Shown piece after piece: positions 6,845 to 15,663 of a DNA stretch of 64,000 nucleotides (its first letter is position 1; each line of letters begins with the position of its first letter). The stretch spans positions 186,001 through 250,000 of the forward strand of contig NZ_BJVD01000002.1 in NCBI RefSeq assembly GCF_007988965.1. The letters are read 5' to 3'. The stretch comes from Rummeliibacillus stabekisii. GTDB lineage: Bacteria; Bacillota; Bacilli; Bacillales_A; Planococcaceae. The notes beneath the pieces were generated by a model. That model saw only the letters and a program-made list of their open reading frames with translations, did no database searches and was not told where the DNA came from. The translations under genes and the position numbers were made by a program.

Positions 6845-9615
6845 CATTACAATCAAAAGTGCCAGCTTCATTTTTGAAAACCTTGCTAGTGGAAATCAAA
6901 ACTGAAAATGGCCAGTCCTACACGATCCAATCGCTTGATGAGCACGGCACACCTATGAATGTTGATGAGTGGCTATCTTTCCTTTTTTATCAATACGAGG
7001 CATCCTTTTATGGCCTAACAGCAGTCCATACAGACGATACGGTTACAGTGACACCACTGGAATTCATCGAGCTGTTCTCAGCCCAGCAAAGGCATCCTTT
7101 TATTTCTATTGAAGGAGCAGATAAGGCTTCAAACGAAAGGATAGAGGCAGCTTCTACTGCGTCAAAATATTGGTATAGCGAGGATCTTTGGGATTATGTA
7201 TCAGTGCAAGAAGACCAGCTTGCCCTCCAATTGCCAATTAACGAACAAGCTTCACAATTAGTGAATACAGCCTTGGCCCAAAAGCTAGTCGAATTGGGGC
7301 TTGCCATTGGAGAAATCCCTTCCCTTTTATCTTATTTCCGAAATGGCGGTTGGCCTATCCATTCCAAAACTGTTGAGGATGAGATTTATGTTGGCATGAG
7401 GCTAAGAGAGCCAGCAGAAAACGAAGATGAATGGCATCTTGAAACCGTCATTCGAGGCAAGAAAAGTATGAATTACTGGGCTCCACCAGTGCGAAAACGT
7501 ACCTTGAAAATTGAAAATGCTCTTCCTGAAAAGTGGAAGAACTATGCAATCGGCATTCATCAGTTGCAACAGCAAATGATCGACCTGTTGAGAGATCAAG
7601 CATATATGCAAGACGTTGACTCTGAGAAGTTCCTTTCATCTCGGTTAAAAGATGCGGATGTTCGAGAGTTTTTACGGTCAGATTTCGCGAGGCTTCAAGC
7701 ATTAGGTTTTGAAATTGTTCTGCCTGCATGGCTGAAAGAGCTGAAGGACTCTCGCTTCAAAGTGCGGGCAACCGCGAATACTGCATCAAACTATAAATCA
7801 GCTGCCGGCCTGCAAGAAATCTTAACATTTAACTGGAAGCTATCTTTAAATGGCCAAGAGATTTCAATGGAAGACTTCCAACAGATGGTGAATGATAATC
7901 GTGAATTCATCAGAGCTGGTACAGAATGGGTACGCGTAGATGCACAGTGGATGCAAGAGATTCGCAAGCTGATGGATAAAGCCGAATCGGAGAATTGGAC
8001 AGTGAAAGATCTTTTGTTCCAAGAGTTGCCGGAAGAGCTAACCATCCCGCTTGACGACGAGGAAGAAGAGGAAGCAGATGATCCATTCTTCCAATTCGAA
8101 ATGCAAAAGTCCCTGCGAGAGTATGTTAAGAAACTTGTGGATAAAAAAGGACTGCCACAAGTTCCCATCTCTCAAAATCTACATGCAGAATTACGTCCTT
8201 ATCAACAAGAAGGATTTGAATGGCTATCCTTTATGCACGACCAACAATTCGGTGCTTGCTTAGCTGATGATATGGGTCTCGGGAAAACCGTACAGCTTAT
8301 TTCTTATTTGCTGCATATCTATGATGAAAACAAAGAAGCATCACCATCTCTGATTATTTGTCCAACCTCTGTGCTTGGCAACTGGCAAAAAGAATTAGCA
8401 CGATTTGCTCCTACCCTAAAGGTCTATATGCATTATGGTCCAACACGTTTGAAGGACCAAACATTTTACGATCATTTGCAGCGTGAAAAACCGCAAATTG
8501 TGTTATCAACCTACGGTACCATCACCCAGGATGTAGAAATGCTTGAAAAAATAGAATGGTCAAATGTTACGCTAGACGAAGCGCAAAACATTAAAAACAT
8601 GCACACAAAACAATCGAAGGCGATTCGAAAATTGCGTGGAAAACATCATATAGCATTGACTGGTACACCCGTTGAAAACCGATTATCTGAACTATGGGCG
8701 ATCTTTGATTTTATATACAAAGGTTATCTGGGCAGCTTTTCACGCTTCCAGGAAGAATATATAGCGCCGATTGAGCGAGATGATTCAGAAGTCCATAAAC
8801 ACCGTTTACGTAAGAAAATCCAGCCGTTCCTGCTGCGACGTACCAAGCAGGATCCTGCCCTTATGCTCAATTTGCCTGACAAAGTGGAACAACGGGAATA
8901 TTGCCCACTGACAGAGGAGCAGGCCGTGCTTTATGAAAGCTTTATACAAGAAACGGTGCAAAAACTGGAGACACTCTCAGGCTTTGAAAGAAAAGGGCTT
9001 ATCTTAAAGATGCTTAATAAGTTGAAGCAGCTGTGTAACCATCCTGCTCTTTATTTAAAGGAGCCTTTCGAGAACGCCAAAGAAATGATGGAACGCTCTG
9101 AGAAGCTGGATCGTATTATTACGCTGGCTGGCGATATTGCAGGCAATGGTGAGCAGTGCCTAATCTTTACACAATATATTGGAATGGGACAGCTCATACA
9201 GCATTGTCTAACAGAACTCTACGATATAGATGCGCCATTTTTAACAGGCAGCATGCCAAAAAATCAGCGTGATTATTTTGTCGAGTCTTTCCAAAAAGGC
9301 GAATTCCCCATTTTCATTTTGTCCTTAAAGGCTGGGGGCACAGGCCTGAATTTAACTGCAGCTAACCATGTTCTCCATGCAGACAGGTGGTGGAATCCAG
9401 CAGTTGAAAACCAAGCAACAGACCGTGCGTACCGGATTGGCCAAACCCAATTTGTCCATGTTCATAAGTTCATGACGACTGGGACGGTAGAGGAAAAAAT
9501 TGATACATTATTAACCGAAAAGCAATCGTTGTCGGAAGAATTAATCCAATCCAGCCAATGGATTACGGAACTAAATGACAATGAGATCAAGGATTTATTG
9601 TCATTTAACTTTTAG
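6841..9615 (+). CDS. ywqA: SNF2-family ATP-dependent DNA translocase/helicase (YwqA-like)
   Basis: 924 residues. The N-terminal 440 form a bacterial SNF2-associated domain with an acidic tract near 404-414. The two RecA-like lobes follow: Walker A 'DDMGLGKT' (476-483), motif II 'DEAQ' (579-582), motif III 'ALTGTPVENRLSELW' near 605, and motifs V-VI 'SLKAGGTGLNLT' to 'DRAYRIGQ' near 828-867. Motif II reads DEAQ rather than DEAH. It should use ATP to move on double-stranded DNA. Translationally coupled to the SWIM gene and followed at once by a terminator. Confidence 0.9.
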   Translation: MTLQSKVPASFLKTLLVEIKTENGQSYTIQSLDEHGTPMNVDEWLSFLFYQYEASFYGLTAVHTDDTVTVTPLEFIELFSAQQRHPFISIEGADKASNERIEAASTASKYWYSEDLWDYVSVQEDQLALQLPINEQASQLVNTALAQKLVELGLAIGEIPSLLSYFRNGGWPIHSKTVEDEIYVGMRLREPAENEDEWHLETVIRGKKSMNYWAPPVRKRTLKIENALPEKWKNYAIGIHQLQQQMIDLLRDQAYMQDVDSEKFLSSRLKDADVREFLRSDFARLQALGFEIVLPAWLKELKDSRFKVRATANTASNYKSAAGLQEILTFNWKLSLNGQEISMEDFQQMVNDNREFIRAGTEWVRVDAQWMQEIRKLMDKAESENWTVKDLLFQELPEELTIPLDDEEEEEADDPFFQFEMQKSLREYVKKLVDKKGLPQVPISQNLHAELRPYQQEGFEWLSFMHDQQFGACLADDMGLGKTVQLISYLLHIYDENKEASPSLIICPTSVLGNWQKELARFAPTLKVYMHYGPTRLKDQTFYDHLQREKPQIVLSTYGTITQDVEMLEKIEWSNVTLDEAQNIKNMHTKQSKAIRKLRGKHHIALTGTPVENRLSELWAIFDFIYKGYLGSFSRFQEEYIAPIERDDSEVHKHRLRKKIQPFLLRRTKQDPALMLNLPDKVEQREYCPLTEEQAVLYESFIQETVQKLETLSGFERKGLILKMLNKLKQLCNHPALYLKEPFENAKEMMERSEKLDRIITLAGDIAGNGEQCLIFTQYIGMGQLIQHCLTELYDIDAPFLTGSMPKNQRDYFVESFQKGEFPIFILSLKAGGTGLNLTAANHVLHADRWWNPAVENQATDRAYRIGQTQFVHVHKFMTTGTVEEKIDTLLTEKQSLSEELIQSSQWITELNDNEIKDLLSFNF

Positions 9616-9623
9616 CCAAATTA

Positions 9624-9657
9624 AAAAAGGTTCTGCTATTTACAGCAGAACCTTTTT
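9624..9657. terminator. Bidirectional terminator after ywqA
   Basis: A 14-bp stem (AAAAAGGTTCTGCT and its complement) with a 6-nt loop and T runs in both directions. Confidence 0.9.
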
Positions 9658-9798
9658 ATTATGTACAGATAAAGTCATACAATCGATGACTTCATCCGCT
9701 GTCTTCCCCATAGACATTTGTTTAATACGCTTTACTTTCATCACATAATTTCCCTGTACCTGTAATAGCCTTTTTTGAATTGTTCTGTGGATGATCAT
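9640..9798 (-). CDS. Possible small ORF (52 aa) downstream of ssbB
   Basis: ATG at 9798 to TAA inside the ywqA terminator. The sequence is basic and protein-like ('KVKRIKQMSMGKTADEV') with no gaps, but no SD precedes the ATG and no family is recognised. It may be a small protein or the decayed end of a gene once present between ssbB and ywqA. Confidence 0.25.
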   Translation of the reverse strand: MIIHRTIQKRLLQVQGNYVMKVKRIKQMSMGKTADEVIDCMTLSVHNKKVLL

Positions 9799-9883
9799 TT
9801 GGTTGAATTTTTTATTTAGAACAATTCATCAAACCCATTGGCGCGGTCTTGCCATAGGAGCTATCATTACAACCTTTGCCGCA

Positions 9884-10309
9884 TTATACAATCGGCAACC
9901 CTTCTACTTCTTCTGTCGGTAATACAAAGCCCTGTGGTACGTTATTTTGAGTTGTTGCCCTCTGAGTTCCTTTTTGTGTATGTTCTTCGCGGTTCTTCAA
10001 TGCGATAAAACGAACTTCATCCGCTACCACTTCTGTTAAATATACTCGCTTACCATCGTCACGGTCATAAGACCTTGATTGCAACCGGCCACCAACCCCA
10101 ATTAATGAGCCTTTTCCGCAATACTTGACAACATTCGCAGCGAGCTTGCCCCATACAACACAAGATACAAAGTCAGCTTCAACCTGACCATTCGCATTTT
10201 TGAACTTGCGATTTATGGCAATGGTAAAGCTTGTTGCCATCCTACCTTCCGCTAATCGCCTCAAGTCTGGATCTTTTGTTATCCTCCCCACAAGAGCAAC
10301 TTGATTCAC
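9884..10309 (-). CDS. ssbB: Single-stranded DNA-binding protein, SsbB type
   Basis: OB-fold SSB of 141 residues with family blocks 'NQVALVGRITKDPDLR' at the start, 'FTIAINRKF' near 28 and 'GGRLQSRSYD' near 73. It coats single-stranded DNA, and in B. subtilis the short paralogue SsbB serves DNA uptake during competence. GTG start with AGGAGG 7 nt upstream. Shorter than the essential SsbA, but the C-terminus is acidic and ends in 'EGLPIV', reminiscent of the protein-docking tip usually missing from SsbB. Neighbour of ywpF and ywqA as in B. subtilis. Confidence 0.88.
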   Translation of the reverse strand: MNQVALVGRITKDPDLRRLAEGRMATSFTIAINRKFKNANGQVEADFVSCVVWGKLAANVVKYCGKGSLIGVGGRLQSRSYDRDDGKRVYLTEVVADEVRFIALKNREEHTQKGTQRATTQNNVPQGFVLPTEEVEGLPIV

Positions 10310-10495
10310 CCCTTCACCTCCTCCCGCTTAAGTTATACCTATCATACGGAAGTGGCTACGTTTTAGCAAAATAGCGAAAACAAATTTCAACCTATATTTT
10401 GATTCGATATTCAATTTTGTTTCTGGAGAAACGGAGCGTTATGCTGTTTTCCTCATGCAGGAAAAAACGTAAAAATCTATTTTAGCTTTTTTTCA

Positions 10496-10504
10496 TGTTA
10501 TAAT
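10496..10504 (+). promoter_or_regulatory. Putative extended -10 promoter of ywpF
   Basis: TG-T-TATAAT, an extended -10 element without a clear -35, about 100 bp upstream of ywpF. Confidence 0.45.
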
Positions 10505-10607
10505 AATGACATCTACTATCTAGACCAAATAATAAAGCAAAAATTCTCGGAATCATCAAACATAACTAACATTTGTGTCATATACTATATTTTTTGAAAG
10601 ATTGGCG

Positions 10608-11042
10608 GTGATTATTATAAAGACATTCAAAATGCTATCATTAGAGTTGTTAGAAGAAAATCAGTTCACGTCATACCCGCTCATAGACGGGATTATTATC
10701 AATCAAGAAAATAGCCATAAATATTGGATTCTAGAGATGTATATGGATGCTCAGTATGCCGACGATTTTGCTAAATATCTTGGGACAGATGACATCCTTG
10801 ACGTCCGTGCAGTGATTTCTTATCCGGACAATGAACCTGCTTACTTCCGTGTTGTTGTCCATAACATTACGGAAATGCCCGATACTGGCCATGTATCTGT
10901 CTTGTTGAAAGGTACACTAAATTCCAACAGAAGGCAGTACGCTGAGCAGCTATTGCTTGAACTTGTAGAAGAGGGCTTAACGGGCAATGTATTGCTTGAA
11001 CGATTCAAGTCTGATTTACATAATCGAAAAAAATTAAAATAA
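10608..11042 (+). CDS. ywpF: YwpF-like family protein
   Basis: About 144 residues, soluble, matching the YwpF-like family in pattern: 'DGIIINQEN' near 25, 'YWILEMYMD' near 37 and 'LLLELVEEGL' near 117. Role unknown. Placement next to ssbB is conserved with B. subtilis. The start is unclear. GTG at 10608 is the nearest standard codon, but the family N-terminus (M-K-T-F-K as I recall it) aligns with an ATA at 10617, and GGCGGTGA, the only SD-like sequence, sits just before that. A GTG at 10575 is also in frame but looks too early. Confidence 0.7.
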   Translation: MIIIKTFKMLSLELLEENQFTSYPLIDGIIINQENSHKYWILEMYMDAQYADDFAKYLGTDDILDVRAVISYPDNEPAYFRVVVHNITEMPDTGHVSVLLKGTLNSNRRQYAEQLLLELVEEGLTGNVLLERFKSDLHNRKKLK

Positions 11043-11050
11043 AAACACGA

Positions 11051-11086
11051 AAAAAAGATGATCTCTTAACAGAAATCATCTTTTTT
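11051..11086. terminator. Bidirectional terminator between ywpF and the lipoprotein gene
   Basis: A 12-bp perfect stem (AAAAAAGATGAT and complement) with a 12-nt loop and A/T runs on both sides. Confidence 0.9.
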
Positions 11087-11106
11087 CTATAGGGTGTTAA
11101 CCCTTT

Positions 11107-11496
11107 CTATTTATTGTCATCGTTATCATGATGTACATTATTGCCGTTTGTAGCTTCATCATCTGTTACCATACGGTCATTAGGTGTTGGCTGGTTGCCT
11201 GGCAACACATCATTAACGCCACGTTCTACATCTTCAGTGACATCATTGACGCCTTCTTCAACGTCTGTCATGCCATTGTTCACGCCTTGCTCAATGTCAG
11301 TTGTTGTACTGCCGTTTTGAGCGCCGTTGTTTACACCGTCATTTGTAACGCCGTCATCTGTATTGCCAGTGTTAACATCACGGTTGACGTCCTCCATCGG
11401 TGTTTCCGTACGTGTATCTTCTACTGCTTTTTTGTTATTGCACCCAACCAATAGAATGGCAGTACAAATTAAAACGCCTGCTGATTTTCTCCACAT
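11107..11496 (-). CDS. Small Asp/Asn-rich lipoprotein
   Basis: 129 residues. The N-terminus has a signal peptide with lipobox 'LLVGC' (Cys at about residue 19), so the mature protein should be lipid-anchored outside the cytoplasmic membrane. The rest is low complexity, rich in D, N, G, T and V, with a drifting repeat of the form 'GVNxx..DVEEGVND'. The ATG at 11496 has a strong AAGGAGG SD; an upstream in-frame start at 11538 would bury the signal peptide. Disordered and acidic, perhaps ion-binding. No family recognised. Confidence 0.7.
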   Translation of the reverse strand: MWRKSAGVLICTAILLVGCNNKKAVEDTRTETPMEDVNRDVNTGNTDDGVTNDGVNNGAQNGSTTTDIEQGVNNGMTDVEEGVNDVTEDVERGVNDVLPGNQPTPNDRMVTDDEATNGNNVHHDNDDNK

Positions 11497-11619
11497 ACTA
11501 AAATCCTCCTTCCAGCATATAATCTTAAACCACGACACGCTGTGTGCGATTCAAGAATAGTATGAACGGAAAGAGGAAAACTATCCTTACAACTAAAAAA
11601 ACTTTTTAAAAGCAGGACT

Positions 11620-12060
11620 TTATTCTTTTGGAGCTGCAGGTCCAATTGCAAATAGGATATCCGCTTCACTAGCAAGCTCTCCATCCACAGTTGCTTTTGC
11701 ATGGCCTTTTCCCATTGTGCCGCGAATTCTTGTGAATTCTACTTCAATATGAAGCTGGTCACCAGGGACTACCTGACGTTTAAAACGTGCGTTGTCTATA
11801 CCTGTTAGGAAGGCTAGACGACCTTTAAAGTCATCTGAACTCAATAAGGCAACGCCGCCTACTTGTGCCATTGCTTCAATAATAAGTACGCCAGGCATTA
11901 CAGGATAGCCTGGGAAATGCCCATTAAAGAAAGGCTCATTAATTGATACATTTTTAATGCCGACAGCACGTTTGCCTTCTTCTACTTCTGTAATCCGGTC
12001 CACTAAAAGAAATGGATAGCGGTGCGGCAATATTTGTTGGATTTGTTCTGCAGTTAGCAA
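11620..12060 (-). CDS. fabZ: 3-hydroxyacyl-[acyl-carrier-protein] dehydratase FabZ
   Basis: Cytoplasmic hot-dog-fold dehydratase that removes water from beta-hydroxyacyl-ACP in fatty acid elongation. 146 residues with catalytic His48 in '[12 protein letters not shown]' and Glu62 in 'IEAMAQ'. A TTG at 12060 preceded by GAGGAGG gives the canonical N-terminus '[18 protein letters not shown]'; an upstream in-frame ATG at 12084 lacks an SD. Last gene of the mbl-flhO-flhP-epuA-fabZ series. Confidence 0.93.
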   Translation of the reverse strand: MLTAEQIQQILPHRYPFLLVDRITEVEEGKRAVGIKNVSINEPFFNGHFPGYPVMPGVLIIEAMAQVGGVALLSSDDFKGRLAFLTGIDNARFKRQVVPGDQLHIEVEFTRIRGTMGKGHAKATVDGELASEADILFAIGPAAPKE

Positions 12061-12088
12061 TGCTCTTCCTCCTCTATAAATCAACTGC

Positions 12089-12379
12089 CTATTTGCCGTT
12101 CATAAGATCAAAGACATGTTCCCAAGTCTCTGGTTTAAAAACGCCAAATGGGTTGCCATCACCGATAACGCCATAGCCAATCATAGCTCCGGCGATGACT
12201 GCAATAGCTAGTAAAACAACAACAATTAGGATTCTGATGCCGATGGATAAAATACCTCTAGTGACCCAGTTTCCGTCTCTTTCTCCAACACCTGCTTGCT
12301 TTTGCTGTTTCGCTTCTTTGCGAGTTTTAGCGGCACGAGTTGGATTTTCAGTTTTTTGTTCTGTTGTATTATTTGCCAT
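12089..12379 (-). CDS. EpuA-type small membrane protein (annotated elsewhere as RNA polymerase beta-associated)
   Basis: 96 residues: a charged, lysine-rich N-terminal 40 residues, one membrane span (about 45-70), then the conserved tail '[19 protein letters not shown]'. This tail defines the EpuA family, which databases often label 'DNA-directed RNA polymerase subunit beta' although it is not the beta subunit. Good GAGGAG SD. Between flhP and fabZ. Real function uncertain. Confidence 0.75.
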   Translation of the reverse strand: MANNTTEQKTENPTRAAKTRKEAKQQKQAGVGERDGNWVTRGILSIGIRILIVVVLLAIAVIAGAMIGYGVIGDGNPFGVFKPETWEHVFDLMNGK

Positions 12380-12397
12380 TACAAAATTCTCCTCTAC

Positions 12398-13231
12398 TTA
12401 TCGAATCCCATTTACTAGCCCCATCATTTGATCAGCCATTGTAATGGTACGTGCGTTAAATTGGTATGAACGCTGAGTATTAATGAGATCGGACATCTCT
12501 TTCGAAATATCTACATTAGATGCTTCAAGACCACCATTTTGCATGGCGATTTGGTTTCGGTTTCCGCCTTGCAAATTTTGGAGCACTGAAGCTTCTTGAA
12601 CACCAAATTCACCGAAGTTCTCAGGCAAACCGATATAAGTGCCTGAAATATGTTCCATTAGCTCCGGCTTTTGAATTTGAGTTACACCTAACTCTATTTT
12701 AACACTTCTATTATTATACTGAACATTTAAATTCCCGTCTGCTGTTACGCTGAATTCTTTTGCGCCGTCCGGCAATTGAATTGCATTTCCTCTAGAATCA
12801 GCAATTGGATACCCATCGTTATTGACAAGCATCACATTCCCATTATCTGTTGGTGAGAGATAAAAATCTCCTTGTCTAGTGTAGACAGTTTTAGTAGCGT
12901 TGCCATCTGGCATCAAGACATTAAAATATTGTCTTTCTTTCGACAAAGAAAAATCAAGTACTCGACCAGTTTGTTGAAATGTGCCGAGTTTTGAATTAAT
13001 TTGCGCTTGTGCAAGACCTGCTCCGACCCCTATGCGGATACCGGGCTGTGATTGCCGTGGTGCTTTATCTTTATCATCATTATCGAACTGTTGGTATAGC
13101 AGTTCGCCAAATTTTGTTTCCTTCGCTTTAAAGCCATGCGTGTTGCTGTTAGATATGTTGTTACTGATTGTATCCAGCTGTTGCTGTAATTGCCCCATTG
13201 TATTGGCAGCAGACGCCATTGTTCTGATCAC
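12398..13231 (-). CDS. flhP: Flagellar hook-basal body protein FlhP
   Basis: 277-residue axial protein of the flagellar rod, exported through the flagellar type III system. The N-terminal heptad 'MGQLQQQLDTISNNISN' and C-terminal 'ARTITMADQMMGLVN' form the rod/hook coiled coil; the middle is the beta-rich FlgE/F/G-like part. GTG start with GGAGGG 7 nt upstream. Directly follows flhO, as in B. subtilis; flhO and flhP lie downstream of mbl, away from the main fla/che operon. Confidence 0.88.
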   Translation of the reverse strand: MIRTMASAANTMGQLQQQLDTISNNISNSNTHGFKAKETKFGELLYQQFDNDDKDKAPRQSQPGIRIGVGAGLAQAQINSKLGTFQQTGRVLDFSLSKERQYFNVLMPDGNATKTVYTRQGDFYLSPTDNGNVMLVNNDGYPIADSRGNAIQLPDGAKEFSVTADGNLNVQYNNRSVKIELGVTQIQKPELMEHISGTYIGLPENFGEFGVQEASVLQNLQGGNRNQIAMQNGGLEASNVDISKEMSDLINTQRSYQFNARTITMADQMMGLVNGIR

Positions 13232-13255
13232 TTAATATCCCTCCAAAGCCAATGC

Positions 13256-14095
13256 TTATACCTTGCCGATTTCATTGACTGCTTTATCCATGCTTCGGTC
13301 ATATGCTTGAAGTATCTTTTGGTTTGCTTCAAATGCTCTATAGGCTGTCATCATATCCGTCATCGTGCGTGCTGAATCAACATTGGAGCGTTCAATATAG
13401 CCTTGTTTCGTTGAAAATTGTACACCGTTCACTGTATAAGCTGAAGGAAGATTATCACCATTATTTGTATAATAAAGCCCTGCATCACGTTTTGCTAGTG
13501 TATCCGGTTCATCAGAATAGGCAATTCCGAGTTTAGCCACTCTTCGTCCTTGCTCATAAACATCCCCATTCTCTCGAATTTGAAAGTCATCGCTTTGTAA
13601 ATTAATCTTTTGGCCTTGATCTGAAAGGACAAATAAACCTTGTGAGTTTACTAGATTGCCAGCAGCATCAAGAGTAAAGCTGCCATTACGTGTATATGCC
13701 TCATTACCCGCTTCATTTTGTAAACGGTAAAATATCGCTCCCTTTGTGCCCGTTTCTTCGTTTACAGGGAGATTGCCGTCTACTAATGCTACATCCGTTG
13801 GCATATCTGTCGCGGTGATTTGGCCCTGCGTATAGTCTGGCAGCGTTTCTTGCATGTATGTGCCTGTACCGAGCGCGCCAATTTGTTTAACGGAACTGCC
13901 TTCATAGCCATTCTGGCGATTTGCAGGACCGCTTTTTGTAATGGTTGACATCAGCATATCCGGAAACGCGCGGATAGTTGATTGATCTGCTTTAAACCCA
14001 GGAGTATTAGCATTGGCAATATTATTCGATAATAGTTCAGTGCGCCGCTGCTCTGCAATCATGCCGGTAGCGACCGTGTAAAATCCACGAAACAT
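13256..14095 (-). CDS. flhO: Flagellar hook-basal body protein FlhO
   Basis: 279-residue rod protein of the FlgE/F/G family. It has an N-terminal 'RRTELLSNNIANANTPGFKAD' heptad region, a central 'AYTRNGSFTLDAAGNLV' block and a C-terminal 'MMTAYRAFEANQKILQAYD' helix. The ATG at 14095 gives the usual 'MFRGFYTVATGM' start with GGAAGG 9 nt upstream; the ATG at 14104 abuts the SD and is less likely. Paired with flhP. Confidence 0.88.
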   Translation of the reverse strand: MFRGFYTVATGMIAEQRRTELLSNNIANANTPGFKADQSTIRAFPDMLMSTITKSGPANRQNGYEGSSVKQIGALGTGTYMQETLPDYTQGQITATDMPTDVALVDGNLPVNEETGTKGAIFYRLQNEAGNEAYTRNGSFTLDAAGNLVNSQGLFVLSDQGQKINLQSDDFQIRENGDVYEQGRRVAKLGIAYSDEPDTLAKRDAGLYYTNNGDNLPSAYTVNGVQFSTKQGYIERSNVDSARTMTDMMTAYRAFEANQKILQAYDRSMDKAVNEIGKV

Positions 14096-14227
14096 TTCAT
14101 TCATCCTTCCAGCTGGAATGTATATAGTAATCGTTCGTCAATGAGTATCGTAGTTGAATCTTTATATTATAAATTAAATTTACTTAGTATATTTTTATTG
14201 ATTCTATCATTTTTTTATTTCGGCTAA

Positions 14228-15226
14228 TTATTTCATACGTTTAGGTGTTCGGTCAATATTTTCTAATATTATTCCTGTACCTATCGCTACACAGTCCATA
14301 GGGTTTTCAGCAATGAAGACAGGTACTTTAATTTCCTCGGCCAATAAACGGTCTAAGCCGTGAAGTAGCGCTCCTCCGCCCGTTACCATTACCCCACGGT
14401 CTATAATGTCTGCTGAGAGCTCTGGAGGCGTTTTTTCGAGTACATTTTTGGCTGATTGTATGATAAGTGATACGGATTCTTGTAAAGCTTGTTCAATTTC
14501 ATGCGAATGGACTTCTAAAGTTCTTGGCAGACCTGTTACCAAATCTCGGCCACGAATCTCCATGGATTCATTGCGTCCTTCCGGATAGACTGTACCGATT
14601 GTGATTTTAATATTCTCCGCTGTTCTTTCACCAATCAGGAGTTTGTATTTTTTCTTGATATATTGGAAGATATCATGGTCAAACAAATCCCCGGCCACTT
14701 TGATAGATTCTGATGTTACGATGTCGCCCATAGATAAGACTGCTACATCCGTAGTGCCTCCGCCTATATCAATAACCATATTGCCGCTTGGCTGAAAAAT
14801 ATCCATTCCCGCACCAATTGCTGAGACTTTTGGTTCTTCTTCTAAAAACACGTTGCGTCCACCAGATTTCTCTGCTGCTTCCCGAATCGCTTTTTGTTCA
14901 ACACTTGTAATATTTGTAGGACAGCAAATAAGAATACGAGGTTTAGACATAAATCCTTTGATATTCAGTTTATTGATAAAGTAGCGAAGCATAGACTCTG
15001 TCATATCAAAATCAGCAATGACACCATCTCTTAAAGGACGGATCGCCACAATGTTTCCAGGCGTACGGCCGACCATCTTGCGTGCTTCTTCGCCAACAGC
15101 CAATACTTCGTTTGTTTTTTGATCTAGTGCTACAACGGAGGGTTCGTTCAAAACGATACCTTTCCCTTTTAAGTGAATTAGCACATTGGCCGTACCTAAA
15201 TCGATTCCTATATCTCTCGAAAACAT
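14228..15226 (-). CDS. mbl: Rod shape-determining actin homologue Mbl
   Basis: MreB-family ATPase of 332 residues that forms membrane-associated filaments guiding cylindrical wall synthesis. Actin-fold motifs: 'DIGIDLGTANVLIH' (phosphate 1), 'VIDIGGGTTDVAVLS' (phosphate 2) and 'TGGGALLHGLD' (adenosine). 'MFSRDIGIDLG' is typical. Placed between spoIIID and flhO as in B. subtilis, which favours Mbl over MreB or MreBH. Confidence 0.93.
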   Translation of the reverse strand: MFSRDIGIDLGTANVLIHLKGKGIVLNEPSVVALDQKTNEVLAVGEEARKMVGRTPGNIVAIRPLRDGVIADFDMTESMLRYFINKLNIKGFMSKPRILICCPTNITSVEQKAIREAAEKSGGRNVFLEEEPKVSAIGAGMDIFQPSGNMVIDIGGGTTDVAVLSMGDIVTSESIKVAGDLFDHDIFQYIKKKYKLLIGERTAENIKITIGTVYPEGRNESMEIRGRDLVTGLPRTLEVHSHEIEQALQESVSLIIQSAKNVLEKTPPELSADIIDRGVMVTGGGALLHGLDRLLAEEIKVPVFIAENPMDCVAIGTGIILENIDRTPKRMK

Positions 15227-15364
15227 AATTTCACCTTTCCTAACTGTTCTTTCGCACGTTTATATATATATGTATCTAGAATATTTTAGCATAGCCTATA
15301 CGCAATTACATCTATTATTTCTCCATATTATGGGCTTTTTGGCGGGTTTTCCACCTGCTCAAAA

Positions 15365-15402
15365 TAAAAAAAACACCCCCGCTAATCTTGTTGCGAAGGT
15401 GT
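15365..15402 (-). terminator. Terminator overlapping the spoIIID stop codon
   Basis: A 10-bp stem (15373-15382 with 15393-15402, two G-T pairs) and a run of eight T on the minus strand. The upstream arm lies inside the last codons of spoIIID. Confidence 0.85.
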
Positions 15403-15663
15403 CTTATTATCGGCATGGTGCGTCAACCATTTTTGCCGAGTTGCTTCTCCACCGCGTATATGACGGATGGATTTGTGGTAAGCTAAGATCTCGCTTACTT
15501 CTTTCGCTAATTCTTCATTCACCAGCATCAATCTTTCTGTAAGATCCTTATGAATGGTACTTTTGGAGTAACCAGTCTTTTGTGCTAAGGCTCTTACGGT
15601 TTGCTTAGTTTCCTTCAGCATAAAACCGAGTTTTAAACAGCGGTTGCGAATATGTTCGTGCAC
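15382..15663 (-). CDS. spoIIID: Mother-cell transcription regulator SpoIIID
   Basis: 93-residue DNA-binding protein that tunes the sigma-E and sigma-K regulons in the mother cell. Helix-turn-helix at about 23-45 ('TVRALAQKTGYSKSTIHKDL') and the conserved basic tail 'YHKSIRHIRGGEATRQKW'. GTG start with an AAGGAAGAG SD. The C-terminal extension after 'KW' is divergent, as usual in this family. Single-gene unit ending in its own terminator. Confidence 0.95.
   Translation of the reverse strand: MHEHIRNRCLKLGFMLKETKQTVRALAQKTGYSKSTIHKDLTERLMLVNEELAKEVSEILAYHKSIRHIRGGEATRQKWLTHHADNKTPSQQD

Noticed and set aside
10340-10440. ComK box upstream of ssbB
   Set aside because: AAAA-N5-TTTT pairs are only partly matched; too weak to claim.
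11128-11560. Plus-strand frames opposite the lipoprotein gene
   Set aside because: Shadows of the repetitive Asp/Asn-rich gene; no SD.
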